13,867 nucleotides of DNA, taken from positions 1 through 13,867 of the forward strand of contig CAZCBD010000060.1 in the NCBI GenBank assembly GCA_964496755.1, in the 5' to 3' direction. The notes under the pieces were generated by a model that searched no databases, was not told where the DNA came from, and saw nothing but the letters and a program-made list of their open reading frames with translations. Positions 8,392-13,867 of this stretch are shown here, piece by piece (position 1 is the stretch's first letter; each line of letters starts with the position of its first letter). The stretch is from CAZCBD01 sp964496755. GTDB lineage: Bacteria > Bacteroidota > Ignavibacteria > Ignavibacteriales > Melioribacteraceae. The position numbers and the translations under genes are program-made.

Positions 8392-8604
8392 CTACTTAAT
8401 TGCTTCAGAAACAAATGGCATAATTGCAATCTGACGTGCACGTTTGATTGCTCTAATTAGTTCACGGTGTTGTTTAGCGCTAAGGCCGGTAATTCTTCTT
8501 GGTATAATTTTACCTTGATCTGTAATAAACTTGTAAAGCTTTTTTGCATCTTTATAATCAATGTATTCATCAATTACTTTTCTTACTCTTTTATTTTGTT
8601 TCAT
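8392..8604 (-). CDS. rpsR: 30S ribosomal protein S18
   Basis: A 70-residue S18. Its core IDYKDAKKLYKFITDQGKIIPRRITGLSAKQHRELIRAIKRARQIAIMPF matches the family, including the PRRITG and RAIKRARQIALLPF-type motifs. It binds 16S rRNA as a heterodimer with S6, whose gene opens this operon. There is no N-terminal cysteine cluster, so this is a zinc-free form. A CGGAG site at 8612-8616 lies 7-8 nt before the ATG, and ssb ends 17 nt upstream. Confidence 0.97.
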   Translation of the reverse strand: MKQNKRVRKVIDEYIDYKDAKKLYKFITDQGKIIPRRITGLSAKQHRELIRAIKRARQIAIMPFVSEAIK

Positions 8605-8621
8605 TTATTTTTCTCCGTTAA

Positions 8622-9101
8622 TTAATTTGATTCAGTTCCTTTAATTAAGTTACTTTCCTCATCAGAAAGAAACTTATCAAATGAATTTTCTTCATAGTTT
8701 GTTTCATCACTTTCTTCAATTATGTCATCAGCCAAAGATGATGAATCGGTTTTACTATATTTGTTCAAAAACTGAATTCTTTTTGCTTTAATTTCAACGA
8801 TTGTGCGGTTATGACCTTCCTCTGTTTTCCAGCTTCTACTCTGTAATTCGCCATCAATCAAAACTGCACTTCCTTTTTTTAGTCTGTCTTGGCAACTACC
8901 TGCTAATTTATTCCAAGCCACAATCCCAACATAACAAACATCTTCTTGCCATTGATTGTTGCTATCCTTATAGCGTCTGTTTGCTGCAATTGAAAAATTA
9001 ACTACAGGAGTGCCGTTGGAAGTTTCTCTAAACACAGGGTCCTTTGTTAAGTTGCCGGCAACTATAACACTATTTATTTCAGGCATTTTCAATTCGGCCA
9101 T
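8622..9101 (-). CDS. ssb: Single-stranded DNA-binding protein
   Basis: A 159-residue SSB with an N-terminal OB fold (about 8-113): NSVIVAGNLTKDPVFRETSNGTPVVNFSIAANRRYKD, then DVCYVGIVAWNKLAGSCQDRLKKGSAVLIDGELQSRSW and RTIVEIKAKRIQFL. It coats single-stranded DNA in replication and repair. The C-terminal 45 residues are acidic and disordered, as usual. The protein ends in IKGTESN, however, instead of the common DIPF-like tip that recruits partner proteins; the nearest similar stretch is the internal FDKFLSDEE. GGAG at 9109-9112 lies 7 nt before the ATG. The place between rpsF and rpsR is the classical one for ssb. Confidence 0.96.
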   Translation of the reverse strand: MAELKMPEINSVIVAGNLTKDPVFRETSNGTPVVNFSIAANRRYKDSNNQWQEDVCYVGIVAWNKLAGSCQDRLKKGSAVLIDGELQSRSWKTEEGHNRTIVEIKAKRIQFLNKYSKTDSSSLADDIIEESDETNYEENSFDKFLSDEESNLIKGTESN

Positions 9102-9123
9102 ATTATATCTCCAAACTCGTCAA

Positions 9124-9591
9124 TTAATTTTCAGTTTCGTTACTTGTTTTTTCTTGGATAGTTTTTTCTTCAGTAGTTTCTTTTTCAACTACTTCATCTT
9201 TAACAATTTTGTCTGTAGTATTTTTTTCTGCAGTAACTTCATTTGCTTTTGCAGTTTCATTTTTTTCAGCATCAAGTTTTGCATAATGTGCTAAAGCTTT
9301 TTTATCCAATAAAATAGTTAAATAACGAATAACATTTTCATCCAATCGGTACATGCGTTCTAATTTTGCAATTAACTCGGCAGGTGCAGTAAAACGATAA
9401 ACAGCGTAGTAACCACTTTTTGATTTGTTGATTGGATAGGCTAATCTTTTTCTGCCCCAAATATTGAGGTCAATAATTTTGCCTGAATTTTCAGTAATTA
9501 ATGAAGAAATTGTTTTGATGATACCATTAATATGATCATCGTCTAGCGCTGCATTTATCACAACAACGCTTTCGTATTGTTTAATTGCCAT
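9124..9591 (-). CDS. rpsF: 30S ribosomal protein S6 with extended C-terminal tail
   Basis: S6 pairs with S18 on the platform of the small subunit. The ferredoxin-like domain (1-100) shows YESVVVINAALDDDHINGII, GKIIDLNIWGRKRLAYPINKSKSGYYAVYRF and LERMYRLDENVIRYLTI. The family core is about 95-105 residues. Residues 106-155 form a Lys/Glu/Thr-rich tail with KETTEEKT and QEKTSNETEN, probably disordered. The start codon has a strong GGGAGG site (9596-9601) only 4 nt upstream, which can be paired in a leader hairpin. It is the first gene of rpsF-ssb-rpsR-rplI. Confidence 0.97.
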   Translation of the reverse strand: MAIKQYESVVVINAALDDDHINGIIKTISSLITENSGKIIDLNIWGRKRLAYPINKSKSGYYAVYRFTAPAELIAKLERMYRLDENVIRYLTILLDKKALAHYAKLDAEKNETAKANEVTAEKNTTDKIVKDEVVEKETTEEKTIQEKTSNETEN

Positions 9592-9643
9592 AAAACCTCC
9601 CTATGGTCTTTTGGCCTCTCAATTGTTTTTGAGAAGCAGGGTT
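9592..9643 (-). promoter_or_regulatory. rpsF leader fold that pairs the ribosome binding site
   Basis: The - strand transcript just before rpsF can form an 8-bp hairpin, CUUCUCAA (9636-9629) with UUGAGAGG (9622-9615), closing an AAACAA loop. An outer stem pairs CCCU (9641-9638) with AGGG (9602-9599), and those bases belong to the GGGAGG ribosome binding site. The unpaired CCAAAAGACCAU between the stems forms an asymmetric bulge. S6:S18 is known to bind a structured leader of its own mRNA in many bacteria. I infer that this is such a leader. I did not match the published consensus base by base. Confidence 0.5.
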
Positions 9644-9674
9644 AAAAAAATATAACCTTTAAAGATAAGGTTAT
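9644..9674 (-). terminator. Intrinsic terminator after pth
   Basis: An 8-bp stem, ATAACCTT (9652-9659) with AAGGTTAT (9667-9674), has a 7-nt loop. On the - strand it is followed by seven T residues (A-run 9644-9650). It lies 30 nt after the pth stop and should end the prs-rplY-pth transcript. The stem is AT-rich, so read-through into rpsF is possible. Confidence 0.7.
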
Positions 9675-9690
9675 TTAATATATTGTTCAA
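9660..9690 (-). promoter_or_regulatory. Candidate rpsF promoter, Bacteroidota type
   Basis: On the - strand, TTG (9688-9690) is followed after exactly 20 nt by TATCTTTA (9660-9667), one base off the Bacteroidota -7 element TAnnTTTG. Transcription would start about 10 nt downstream, so the mRNA would begin inside the right-hand part of the pth terminator and include the rpsF leader. The spacing is identical to the better match before prs. The surroundings are AT-rich, so a chance match is possible. Confidence 0.4.
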
Positions 9691-9704
9691 TATATAATGT
9701 AAAG

Positions 9705-10376
9705 TTATTTTAATTTTAACTTTTCAATGGTGCTGTAATAATTTTCGCTGTTTTGACTATAGTAATCTATCATATTTTCGTATCCGCTTATTATAAAATT
9801 TTCAATAAGATTAGCGGTAAATTTAATGGACTCATTTATTATTTTAATTTCATTTTCAGAAAACTTGCCTAGAACATAATTTGCCAATCCATTGTTTATT
9901 TCATTACTACCAATTCCGATTCGAATTCTCGGAAAGGTTTCCGTACTGAGTGAATATATTATTGACTTCAATCCGTTATGCCCTCCATCACCTCCTTTTT
10001 TTCTAATTCTAATTTTGCCGATAGGAAGATTTAAATCATCGGCAATTACTAGAAAATTATCAAGGTTAAAATTTATTAGATCAGCAGGTGTAATTATTGA
10101 ATTAGAAGAATAGGATTCGGCATCATTTGCATGGGAGGATAGGGATTCTAAAACTTCGAAAGAAGCAATGCCGCTTTTATTCACATAAGTAGTAGGTTTA
10201 ATTAAATAAAAAGGGGAGGTTTTTAAATTACCTCCCGCTTTATAAAAATTTTTAGATTCTTTTTTGAAACATAGATTTAATTTTCTTGAAAAAAAATCCA
10301 AAACCATAAAACCTATGTTATGGCGTGTTAAATTGTACTTTGCACCAATGTTTCCAATACCAAGTACTACTCGCAA
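9705..10376 (-). CDS. pth: Peptidyl-tRNA hydrolase
   Basis: Pth releases peptides from prematurely dropped peptidyl-tRNA in the cytoplasm. The protein shows GIGNIGAKYNLTRHNIGF with N9 and the catalytic H19, KPTTYVNKSG in the place of the usual KP.tymN.SG motif, VIADDLNLPIGKIRIRKKGGDGGHNGLKSI with the conserved Asp and the GGHNG loop, and RIRIGIG. At 223 residues it is longer than the usual 185-200. About 22 extra residues, rich in Ser/Asn, lie between the SG motif and the IADDLNLP strand (near 75-100). The ATG is 6 nt after the rplY stop, so it belongs to the prs-rplY-pth operon; a terminator follows it. Confidence 0.95.
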   Translation of the reverse strand: MRVVLGIGNIGAKYNLTRHNIGFMVLDFFSRKLNLCFKKESKNFYKAGGNLKTSPFYLIKPTTYVNKSGIASFEVLESLSSHANDAESYSSNSIITPADLINFNLDNFLVIADDLNLPIGKIRIRKKGGDGGHNGLKSIIYSLSTETFPRIRIGIGSNEINNGLANYVLGKFSENEIKIINESIKFTANLIENFIISGYENMIDYYSQNSENYYSTIEKLKLK

Positions 10377-10382
10377 AAAGAA

Positions 10383-10994
10383 TTATTCTCCATCGGTTGT
10401 AGTAGTTTCAGTTTCTTCAGCATTTTCTTCAGCTTCTTCTTCAGTAGTAGAGCGAGATTTAGAAACAGAAGCAACAATGGCATTTCCATCAGTTAGAATT
10501 GTTAGATTTTCAAAATTCAGATCACTTACATGAATTGAATCGCCAACGCCTAATTCAGTTATATCCACTTCAATGTTTGATGGAATATCTTTTGGTAAAC
10601 ATTCAATTTGAAGTTTAAATAAACTATGATCTAATCTGCCACCGGCTTTAATGCCTTTTGCAGTACCAATCAACTGAATAGGAATTTCAATTTGAATGTT
10701 TTCACCTGTTTTAAGACCGTGAAGATCGATGTGTAAAACTTTTTCAGAAACAGGATCAAACTGAGCGTCTTTTAAAATTGCTCTATATTCTTTTCCTTCT
10801 AATTCCAAAACAACAATATTTGTTTCTGTTGTGTAAATTAAAGGATGAACAGCTGTTTCATTTATTGAAAAATGAATAGGTTCGTTTTCTTTTGAATAGA
10901 AAACACCGGGTACAAGATCATTACGTCTTAATTGATTAATTGCACCTTTTGTTGATATTTCTCTTTTTTCTGCCGCTAATCTTATCTCAGCCAT
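10383..10994 (-). CDS. rplY: 50S ribosomal protein L25, long CTC/TL5 form
   Basis: A 203-residue protein with the N-terminal L25 5S rRNA-binding domain (about 3-92: KREISTKGAINQLRRNDLVPGVFYS, KEYRAILKDAQFDPVSEKVLHIDL) and a C-terminal beta domain of the TL5/CTC type (about 98-180: IPIQLIGTAKGIKAGGRLDHSLFKLQIECLP, IEVDITELGVGDSIHVSDL). The last 20 residues are a very acidic, Thr-rich tail (EEEAEENAEE). It lies 34 nt after prs and 6 nt before pth; prs, ctc and pth are neighbours in many bacteria. CTC forms are also described as general stress proteins in Gram-positive bacteria, but here a structural ribosomal role is the safe call. Confidence 0.95.
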   Translation of the reverse strand: MAEIRLAAEKREISTKGAINQLRRNDLVPGVFYSKENEPIHFSINETAVHPLIYTTETNIVVLELEGKEYRAILKDAQFDPVSEKVLHIDLHGLKTGENIQIEIPIQLIGTAKGIKAGGRLDHSLFKLQIECLPKDIPSNIEVDITELGVGDSIHVSDLNFENLTILTDGNAIVASVSKSRSTTEEEAEENAEETETTTTDGE

Positions 10995-11028
10995 TTTATT
11001 TTAATCTCCAAAATATTTTCAAAAAATC

Positions 11029-11973
11029 TTAACCTTTATTTATCTCGAATAATGAGCTAATAGACTCATGTCGATGTGTTCTTAAAATTGCTTCAGCCAA
11101 AATAGCAGATGCTGTTTTTTGAACTATTTTATTTGATTTTGCTTTTAACGGAATTGAATCGGTTACATAAAGTTTTTCAATAGGGGAGTCTTCAATTCTT
11201 TTAATAGCTTCTCCCGATAACAATGGATGTGTTACCGAACCATAAATTTTATTTGCCCCTTTGGCTTTTAAAGCATTGATAGCAGAAACAAAAGTACCTC
11301 CGGTATCAATTAAGTCATCAACGATTAATACATCTTTACCTTCAACACTACCGATAATATTCATCACTTCGGCTTTGTTAGGTTTGGGACGTCTTTTATC
11401 GATAACAATTAACGGTGCTCCTCCTATACGCATTGCGTAGGATCTGGCTAATTTAATTCCACCCACATCGGGTGAAACAACCACTAGATTATCAGCTTTT
11501 TCTTTAAATATGCTTGTGAAAATCGGTGATGCATAAAGATGGTCTAACGGAATATCGAAAAAACCTTGTATTTGCGCAGCGTGCAAATCCATTGTAATTA
11601 CCCGATCGGCACCGGCAGTTGTTATTAAATTTGCAACTAGTTTTGCAGTAATCGAAACTCGTGGCTGGTCTTTATGATCTTGACGGGCATAGCCAAAATA
11701 AGGAATAACCGCCGTAATTCGCTTTGCAGATGCACGTTTTGCAGCATCAATCATTATTAAAAGTTCCATCAAATTTTCGGATGACGGATGAGTGGATTGT
11801 ACCAAAAAAACATCTCTACCTCTAATATTTTCTTTGTATTTTACCCAAATTTCACCATCTGAAAATATTTGCCGATCAATTTCACCGGGGATTAGATTTA
11901 GATATTCGTTGATTTTACGAGTTAATTCAGGATTCGAACTTCCTGAAAAAATTATTGGTTTTTCTACTATCAT
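11029..11973 (-). CDS. prs: Ribose-phosphate pyrophosphokinase (PRPP synthase)
   Basis: Prs transfers pyrophosphate from ATP to ribose 5-phosphate to make PRPP, the precursor of purines, pyrimidines, histidine, tryptophan and NAD. The 314 residues fit class I enzymes. Motifs are SGSSNPELTRKI (10-21), FSDGEIWVK (37-45), PYFGYARQDHK (91-101), the divalent-metal motif DLHA (129-132), the flexible-loop sequence DKRRPKPNKAEV (192-203) and the PRPP-binding loop VLIVDDLIDTGGT (215-227). The first position after YARQD is His where many enzymes have Arg. No Shine-Dalgarno site is visible before the ATG (TTGTTGTTTAG in the plus-strand text upstream). It heads the prs-rplY-pth operon with a clear promoter at 12030-12060. 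Confidence 0.97.
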   Translation of the reverse strand: MIVEKPIIFSGSSNPELTRKINEYLNLIPGEIDRQIFSDGEIWVKYKENIRGRDVFLVQSTHPSSENLMELLIMIDAAKRASAKRITAVIPYFGYARQDHKDQPRVSITAKLVANLITTAGADRVITMDLHAAQIQGFFDIPLDHLYASPIFTSIFKEKADNLVVVSPDVGGIKLARSYAMRIGGAPLIVIDKRRPKPNKAEVMNIIGSVEGKDVLIVDDLIDTGGTFVSAINALKAKGANKIYGSVTHPLLSGEAIKRIEDSPIEKLYVTDSIPLKAKSNKIVQKTASAILAEAILRTHRHESISSLFEINKG

Positions 11974-12029
11974 AATTTGTTGTTTAGTACGTTAAGTTTA
12001 AATATAATTTTCTCAAAATATACAAGAAC

Positions 12030-12060
12030 CAAATATAAGTAAATCACTATCCTATGTCAA
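12030..12060 (-). promoter_or_regulatory. prs promoter, Bacteroidota type
   Basis: On the - strand, TTG (12058-12060) is followed after exactly 20 nt by TATATTTG (12030-12037). This is a perfect fit to the Bacteroidota housekeeping promoter (-33 TTG, -7 TAnnTTTG). The start of transcription should fall near 12020-12025, giving a 5' leader of roughly 50 nt before the prs ATG at 11973. Confidence 0.6.
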
Positions 12061-12146
12061 TAATTTATCTTTTTTAAACTCTTCTTTAACTTAATTAAGT
12101 CTTTGAATCCTTTTCTAAAAATTCATCTCACATTACAAATAAATTA

Positions 12147-12177
12147 TTTTATTTTTCCAAAATGCTTTTTAAATTTG
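12147..12177 (+). promoter_or_regulatory. Candidate promoter for the FmdB-type gene
   Basis: TAAATTTG at 12170-12177 is an exact TAnnTTTG -7 element. Twenty nt upstream, at the expected place of TTG, the sequence reads TTT (12147-12149). The leader would be about 20 nt. The rest of the 230-nt divergent region (11974-12203) is AT-rich, and I see no other feature beyond this and the prs promoter. Confidence 0.4.
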
Positions 12178-12203
12178 CGTTTATTTAAAATGGAGTTTTT
12201 CTT

Positions 12204-12413
12204 ATGCCTACATATGACTATAAATGTACAAAATGTGGTAATAAATTTGAAATAATTCAAAAGTTTTCTGATCCTGCCGTTCAAACGTGTCCCGAATGTA
12301 AAGGAAAATTAAAACGTTTGATTGGCGGTGGACTTGGAACCATATTTAAAGGGTCCGGTTTTTATGAAACCGATTATAAAACGAAAGAGGTAAAATCTTC
12401 AAACTCAAAGTGA
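12204..12413 (+). CDS. FmdB-family zinc-ribbon protein
   Basis: A 69-residue protein with the FmdB/CxxC regulatory-protein zinc ribbon: MPTYDYKCTKCGNKFEII, then TCPECKGKLKRLIGGG, with cysteine pairs C8/C11 and C29/C32. The GTIFKGSGFYETDYK stretch after the ribbon is typical of the family. The biochemical role of most members is unknown; the name comes from a formamidase-operon regulator, and no such operon is present here. GGAG (12192-12195) lies 8 nt before the ATG. The hydrophilic tail ends at TGA 12411. In the +1 frame the reading continues as SDSAGKK and stops at 12432, which looks like the usual Ser/Gly/Lys tail, so a one-base indel near 12405-12410 is possible. It converges on the barrel gene with a gap of about 20 nt. 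Confidence 0.88.
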   Translation: MPTYDYKCTKCGNKFEIIQKFSDPAVQTCPECKGKLKRLIGGGLGTIFKGSGFYETDYKTKEVKSSNSK

Positions 12414-12434
12414 TTCTGCCGGTAAAAAGTAATT

Positions 12435-13867
12435 TTAAAAATCGGTTCCTATTGATAAATAATATTGAGGTTTTGAATAATGTTGGCCGTCAAAGGACCA
12501 AGCAACATCGAACCTTGCTAAAAAGAATAATATGTATGTTCTGATACCGGTACCCATTCCTATCAATAAATCTTTTGTGACGGTTTTATTTTGGTTGTTT
12601 TTTGAAAATAGTTGCAACGATTGATTATCAGTCCATGCAGTACCCAAATCTAAAAATACATTGCCTAAAATATTCTGAAGTAAAAGAGGAATAGGGCCGG
12701 TAACCAAATATCTGATTAAAGGCATTCTTAATTCTAAATTTAATAGTGAATATTTTGTGCCGATTTGTTCTGCATAAACAAAACCTCTCATCGGCATTGC
12801 CGGAGAAAGAAATGCAAAATCGGAAGCAGATTCAAAAGGCACTTCACCTGTTCTGAATTTTCTATTTATCCAATTATCAGTTCCGCCAAGCATAAATCTT
12901 TGCGGATTTTTTCCTGCACTATATCCTCCGGAAAATCTGACAACAAAAGAATTGTCGAACCAAAAACGGAAGTACTTTCTATAGTCCCACAGCAATGAAA
13001 CAAAATTTCTTTTTGAAGCGGTTATGCCGGGGTTGCCTAATGCAGTTAGCTTATATCTTGTTCCTTCGATGGGGGAATAATATCCCCAGAAAGTATTATC
13101 ATATACGTAGCTTAATGTTGGAGTGATGTATGTAATCTTTTCAGCAGGTACTTGAAAATTATCTAAATTTTCAGATGACAAGCGTAGCACGCTTAAAGCT
13201 GCTTCGAAACGTGTAAATGTGTTTATTGGATGAGAGAGTGAAAATATAAAACCAAAATTTCTAAATCTATGTAATTGTGAATAGCCGTTATTTCTTAAGT
13301 ATAAAAACCGTGCAGTATGAAATAATTGAAAACCATAATCGGTACGTTTGGGTAAATAAAGATAAGAAATACCGTAGTCACTGTTTTTCAGATCAAGTTG
13401 CATACTTGTAGTTGCAATAATTCTATTGTTACCAAGTACATCACTAAATGCCAAAACGGTTGTACCTAATAAACCATATAAAGTGCTATAGCCTGCGTTT
13501 GCATAAACAATGTCAGGCGAAAAATTGGTTTTATATTTGTGTACTAAAAAATTTCCATTTGAATCTAATTTTTTTTCGAATTTTACCTTCGGAGTTTTGT
13601 TGCTATCGGCAATTTCGGCCAACTCTTTGTTAAAAATAATATTTTTAATTTTTGATGTATTCACTGTGGTAGATGAATCTTCAAATTCTCCTACAAATAT
13701 TAAGTTGGTATCTTTTAAGGTTGAAATATTTGAATTGGAAATAATATTATTAGAGGAGTCTTCTTTTTTATTTTCACCAAAAACAAAGTTGGAATATTTA
13801 TTAAGCTTTTTCTTTGTGGTAATTATTGCGGTTTCGATTTTTGGGGAAGCCTTTTTTGAATTATTTT
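12435..13867 (-). CDS. Outer-membrane barrel protein, TolB-propeller/Omp85-like C-terminal part (partial)
   Basis: The frame is open from the window edge to its stop at 12435, giving 476 residues of a protein whose start is outside. A GTG at 13664 is open but is probably internal, since reading continues upstream without a stop. The first 100 residues are polar, Asn/Lys/Ser-rich and linker-like. From about residue 110 (KYKTNFSPDIVYANAGYS) the pattern becomes beta-barrel: alternating aromatic strands, GLLGTTVLAFSDVLGNNRI, EGTRYKLTALG, FRFWFDNSFVVRFSGGYSAG, RFMLGGTDNWINRKF, a surface-antigen-like NLELRMPLIRYLV, FLDLGTAW and a terminal Phe (LSIGTDF). The RFMLGG and LRMPL..Y motifs recall Omp85/BamA (bacterial surface antigen) barrels. 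In Bacteroidota-like groups such a barrel often follows a TolB-like beta-propeller. The propeller would be upstream of the window, so that part is inference. Confidence 0.75.
   Translation of the reverse strand, partial: NNSKKASPKIETAIITTKKKLNKYSNFVFGENKKEDSSNNIISNSNISTLKDTNLIFVGEFEDSSTTVNTSKIKNIIFNKELAEIADSNKTPKVKFEKKLDSNGNFLVHKYKTNFSPDIVYANAGYSTLYGLLGTTVLAFSDVLGNNRIIATTSMQLDLKNSDYGISYLYLPKRTDYGFQLFHTARFLYLRNNGYSQLHRFRNFGFIFSLSHPINTFTRFEAALSVLRLSSENLDNFQVPAEKITYITPTLSYVYDNTFWGYYSPIEGTRYKLTALGNPGITASKRNFVSLLWDYRKYFRFWFDNSFVVRFSGGYSAGKNPQRFMLGGTDNWINRKFRTGEVPFESASDFAFLSPAMPMRGFVYAEQIGTKYSLLNLELRMPLIRYLVTGPIPLLLQNILGNVFLDLGTAWTDNQSLQLFSKNNQNKTVTKDLLIGMGTGIRTYILFFLARFDVAWSFDGQHYSKPQYYLSIGTDF

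Noticed and set aside
9010..9294. Long open frames on the + strand opposite rpsF, secD, secF, pth and prs
   Set aside because: They overlap strongly conserved genes on the other strand, encode low-complexity Phe/Ser/Cys-rich strings, and lack ribosome binding sites.
9678..9695. Inverted repeat ATATATTG / CAATATAT just after pth
   Set aside because: Only 2 nt separate the arms and it is purely AT-rich. It may be chance, and part of it is better read as the -33 region of the rpsF promoter.
13664..13867. Reading the barrel gene as a complete 409-residue protein from GTG 13664
   Set aside because: The frame stays open to the window edge and no ribosome binding site precedes the GTG. The protein is more likely truncated by the window.
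1..13867. Mobile elements, CRISPR arrays, tRNA or rRNA genes, defence or biosynthetic cassettes
   Set aside because: I saw no transposase, integrase, direct-repeat array, cloverleaf or rRNA-like sequence. Almost all of the window is accounted for by recognised core genes.

Overview
The window is an AT-rich bacterial chromosomal segment of mostly housekeeping genes, complete except at both ends. Three signs point to the Bacteroidota/Chlorobiota (FCB) group, perhaps an Ignavibacteria-like member: promoters of the TTG-N20-TAnnTTTG type upstream of prs and rpsF, a long CTC-type L25 next to prs and pth, and an outer-membrane barrel gene resembling the TolB-propeller/Omp85 proteins of that group. 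The phylum is an inference from these signs; no rRNA is present to confirm it.

Left block, + strand (1-4731): the end of xseA, then xseB, dxs, an OmpR/PhoB-type response regulator and a PhoR-type histidine kinase. They are packed with 1-3 nt gaps or an 8 nt overlap and look like one operon, joining DNA repair (exonuclease VII), isoprenoid precursor synthesis (DXS) and a two-component system. About 50 nt further on is a small HExxH protein of the SprA-related putative metalloprotease family. A bidirectional hairpin terminator (4758-4782) separates this block from the next.

Middle block, - strand (11973 down to 4797), read in transcription order: prs - rplY(ctc) - pth (PRPP synthesis, ribosomal protein L25, peptidyl-tRNA hydrolase), a terminator, then rpsF - ssb - rpsR - rplI (S6, SSB, S18, L9), a terminator, then secD - secF (Sec translocon accessory subunits). 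prs has a very good Bacteroidota-type promoter. A similar promoter for rpsF overlaps the pth terminator, and the rpsF leader can fold so that its Shine-Dalgarno sequence is paired, which suggests autoregulation by S6:S18.

Right end: a divergent 230 nt intergenic region leads to a small FmdB-type zinc-ribbon gene on the + strand, which converges on the C-terminal part of a large outer-membrane beta-barrel gene on the - strand that runs off the window.

I found no mobile element, CRISPR array, tRNA, rRNA or defence cassette, and no clear new system. The points most worth checking are the rpsF leader, the HExxH protein, the SSB without a standard C-terminal tip, a likely +1 frameshift at the end of the FmdB gene, and insertions in Pth and SecF.
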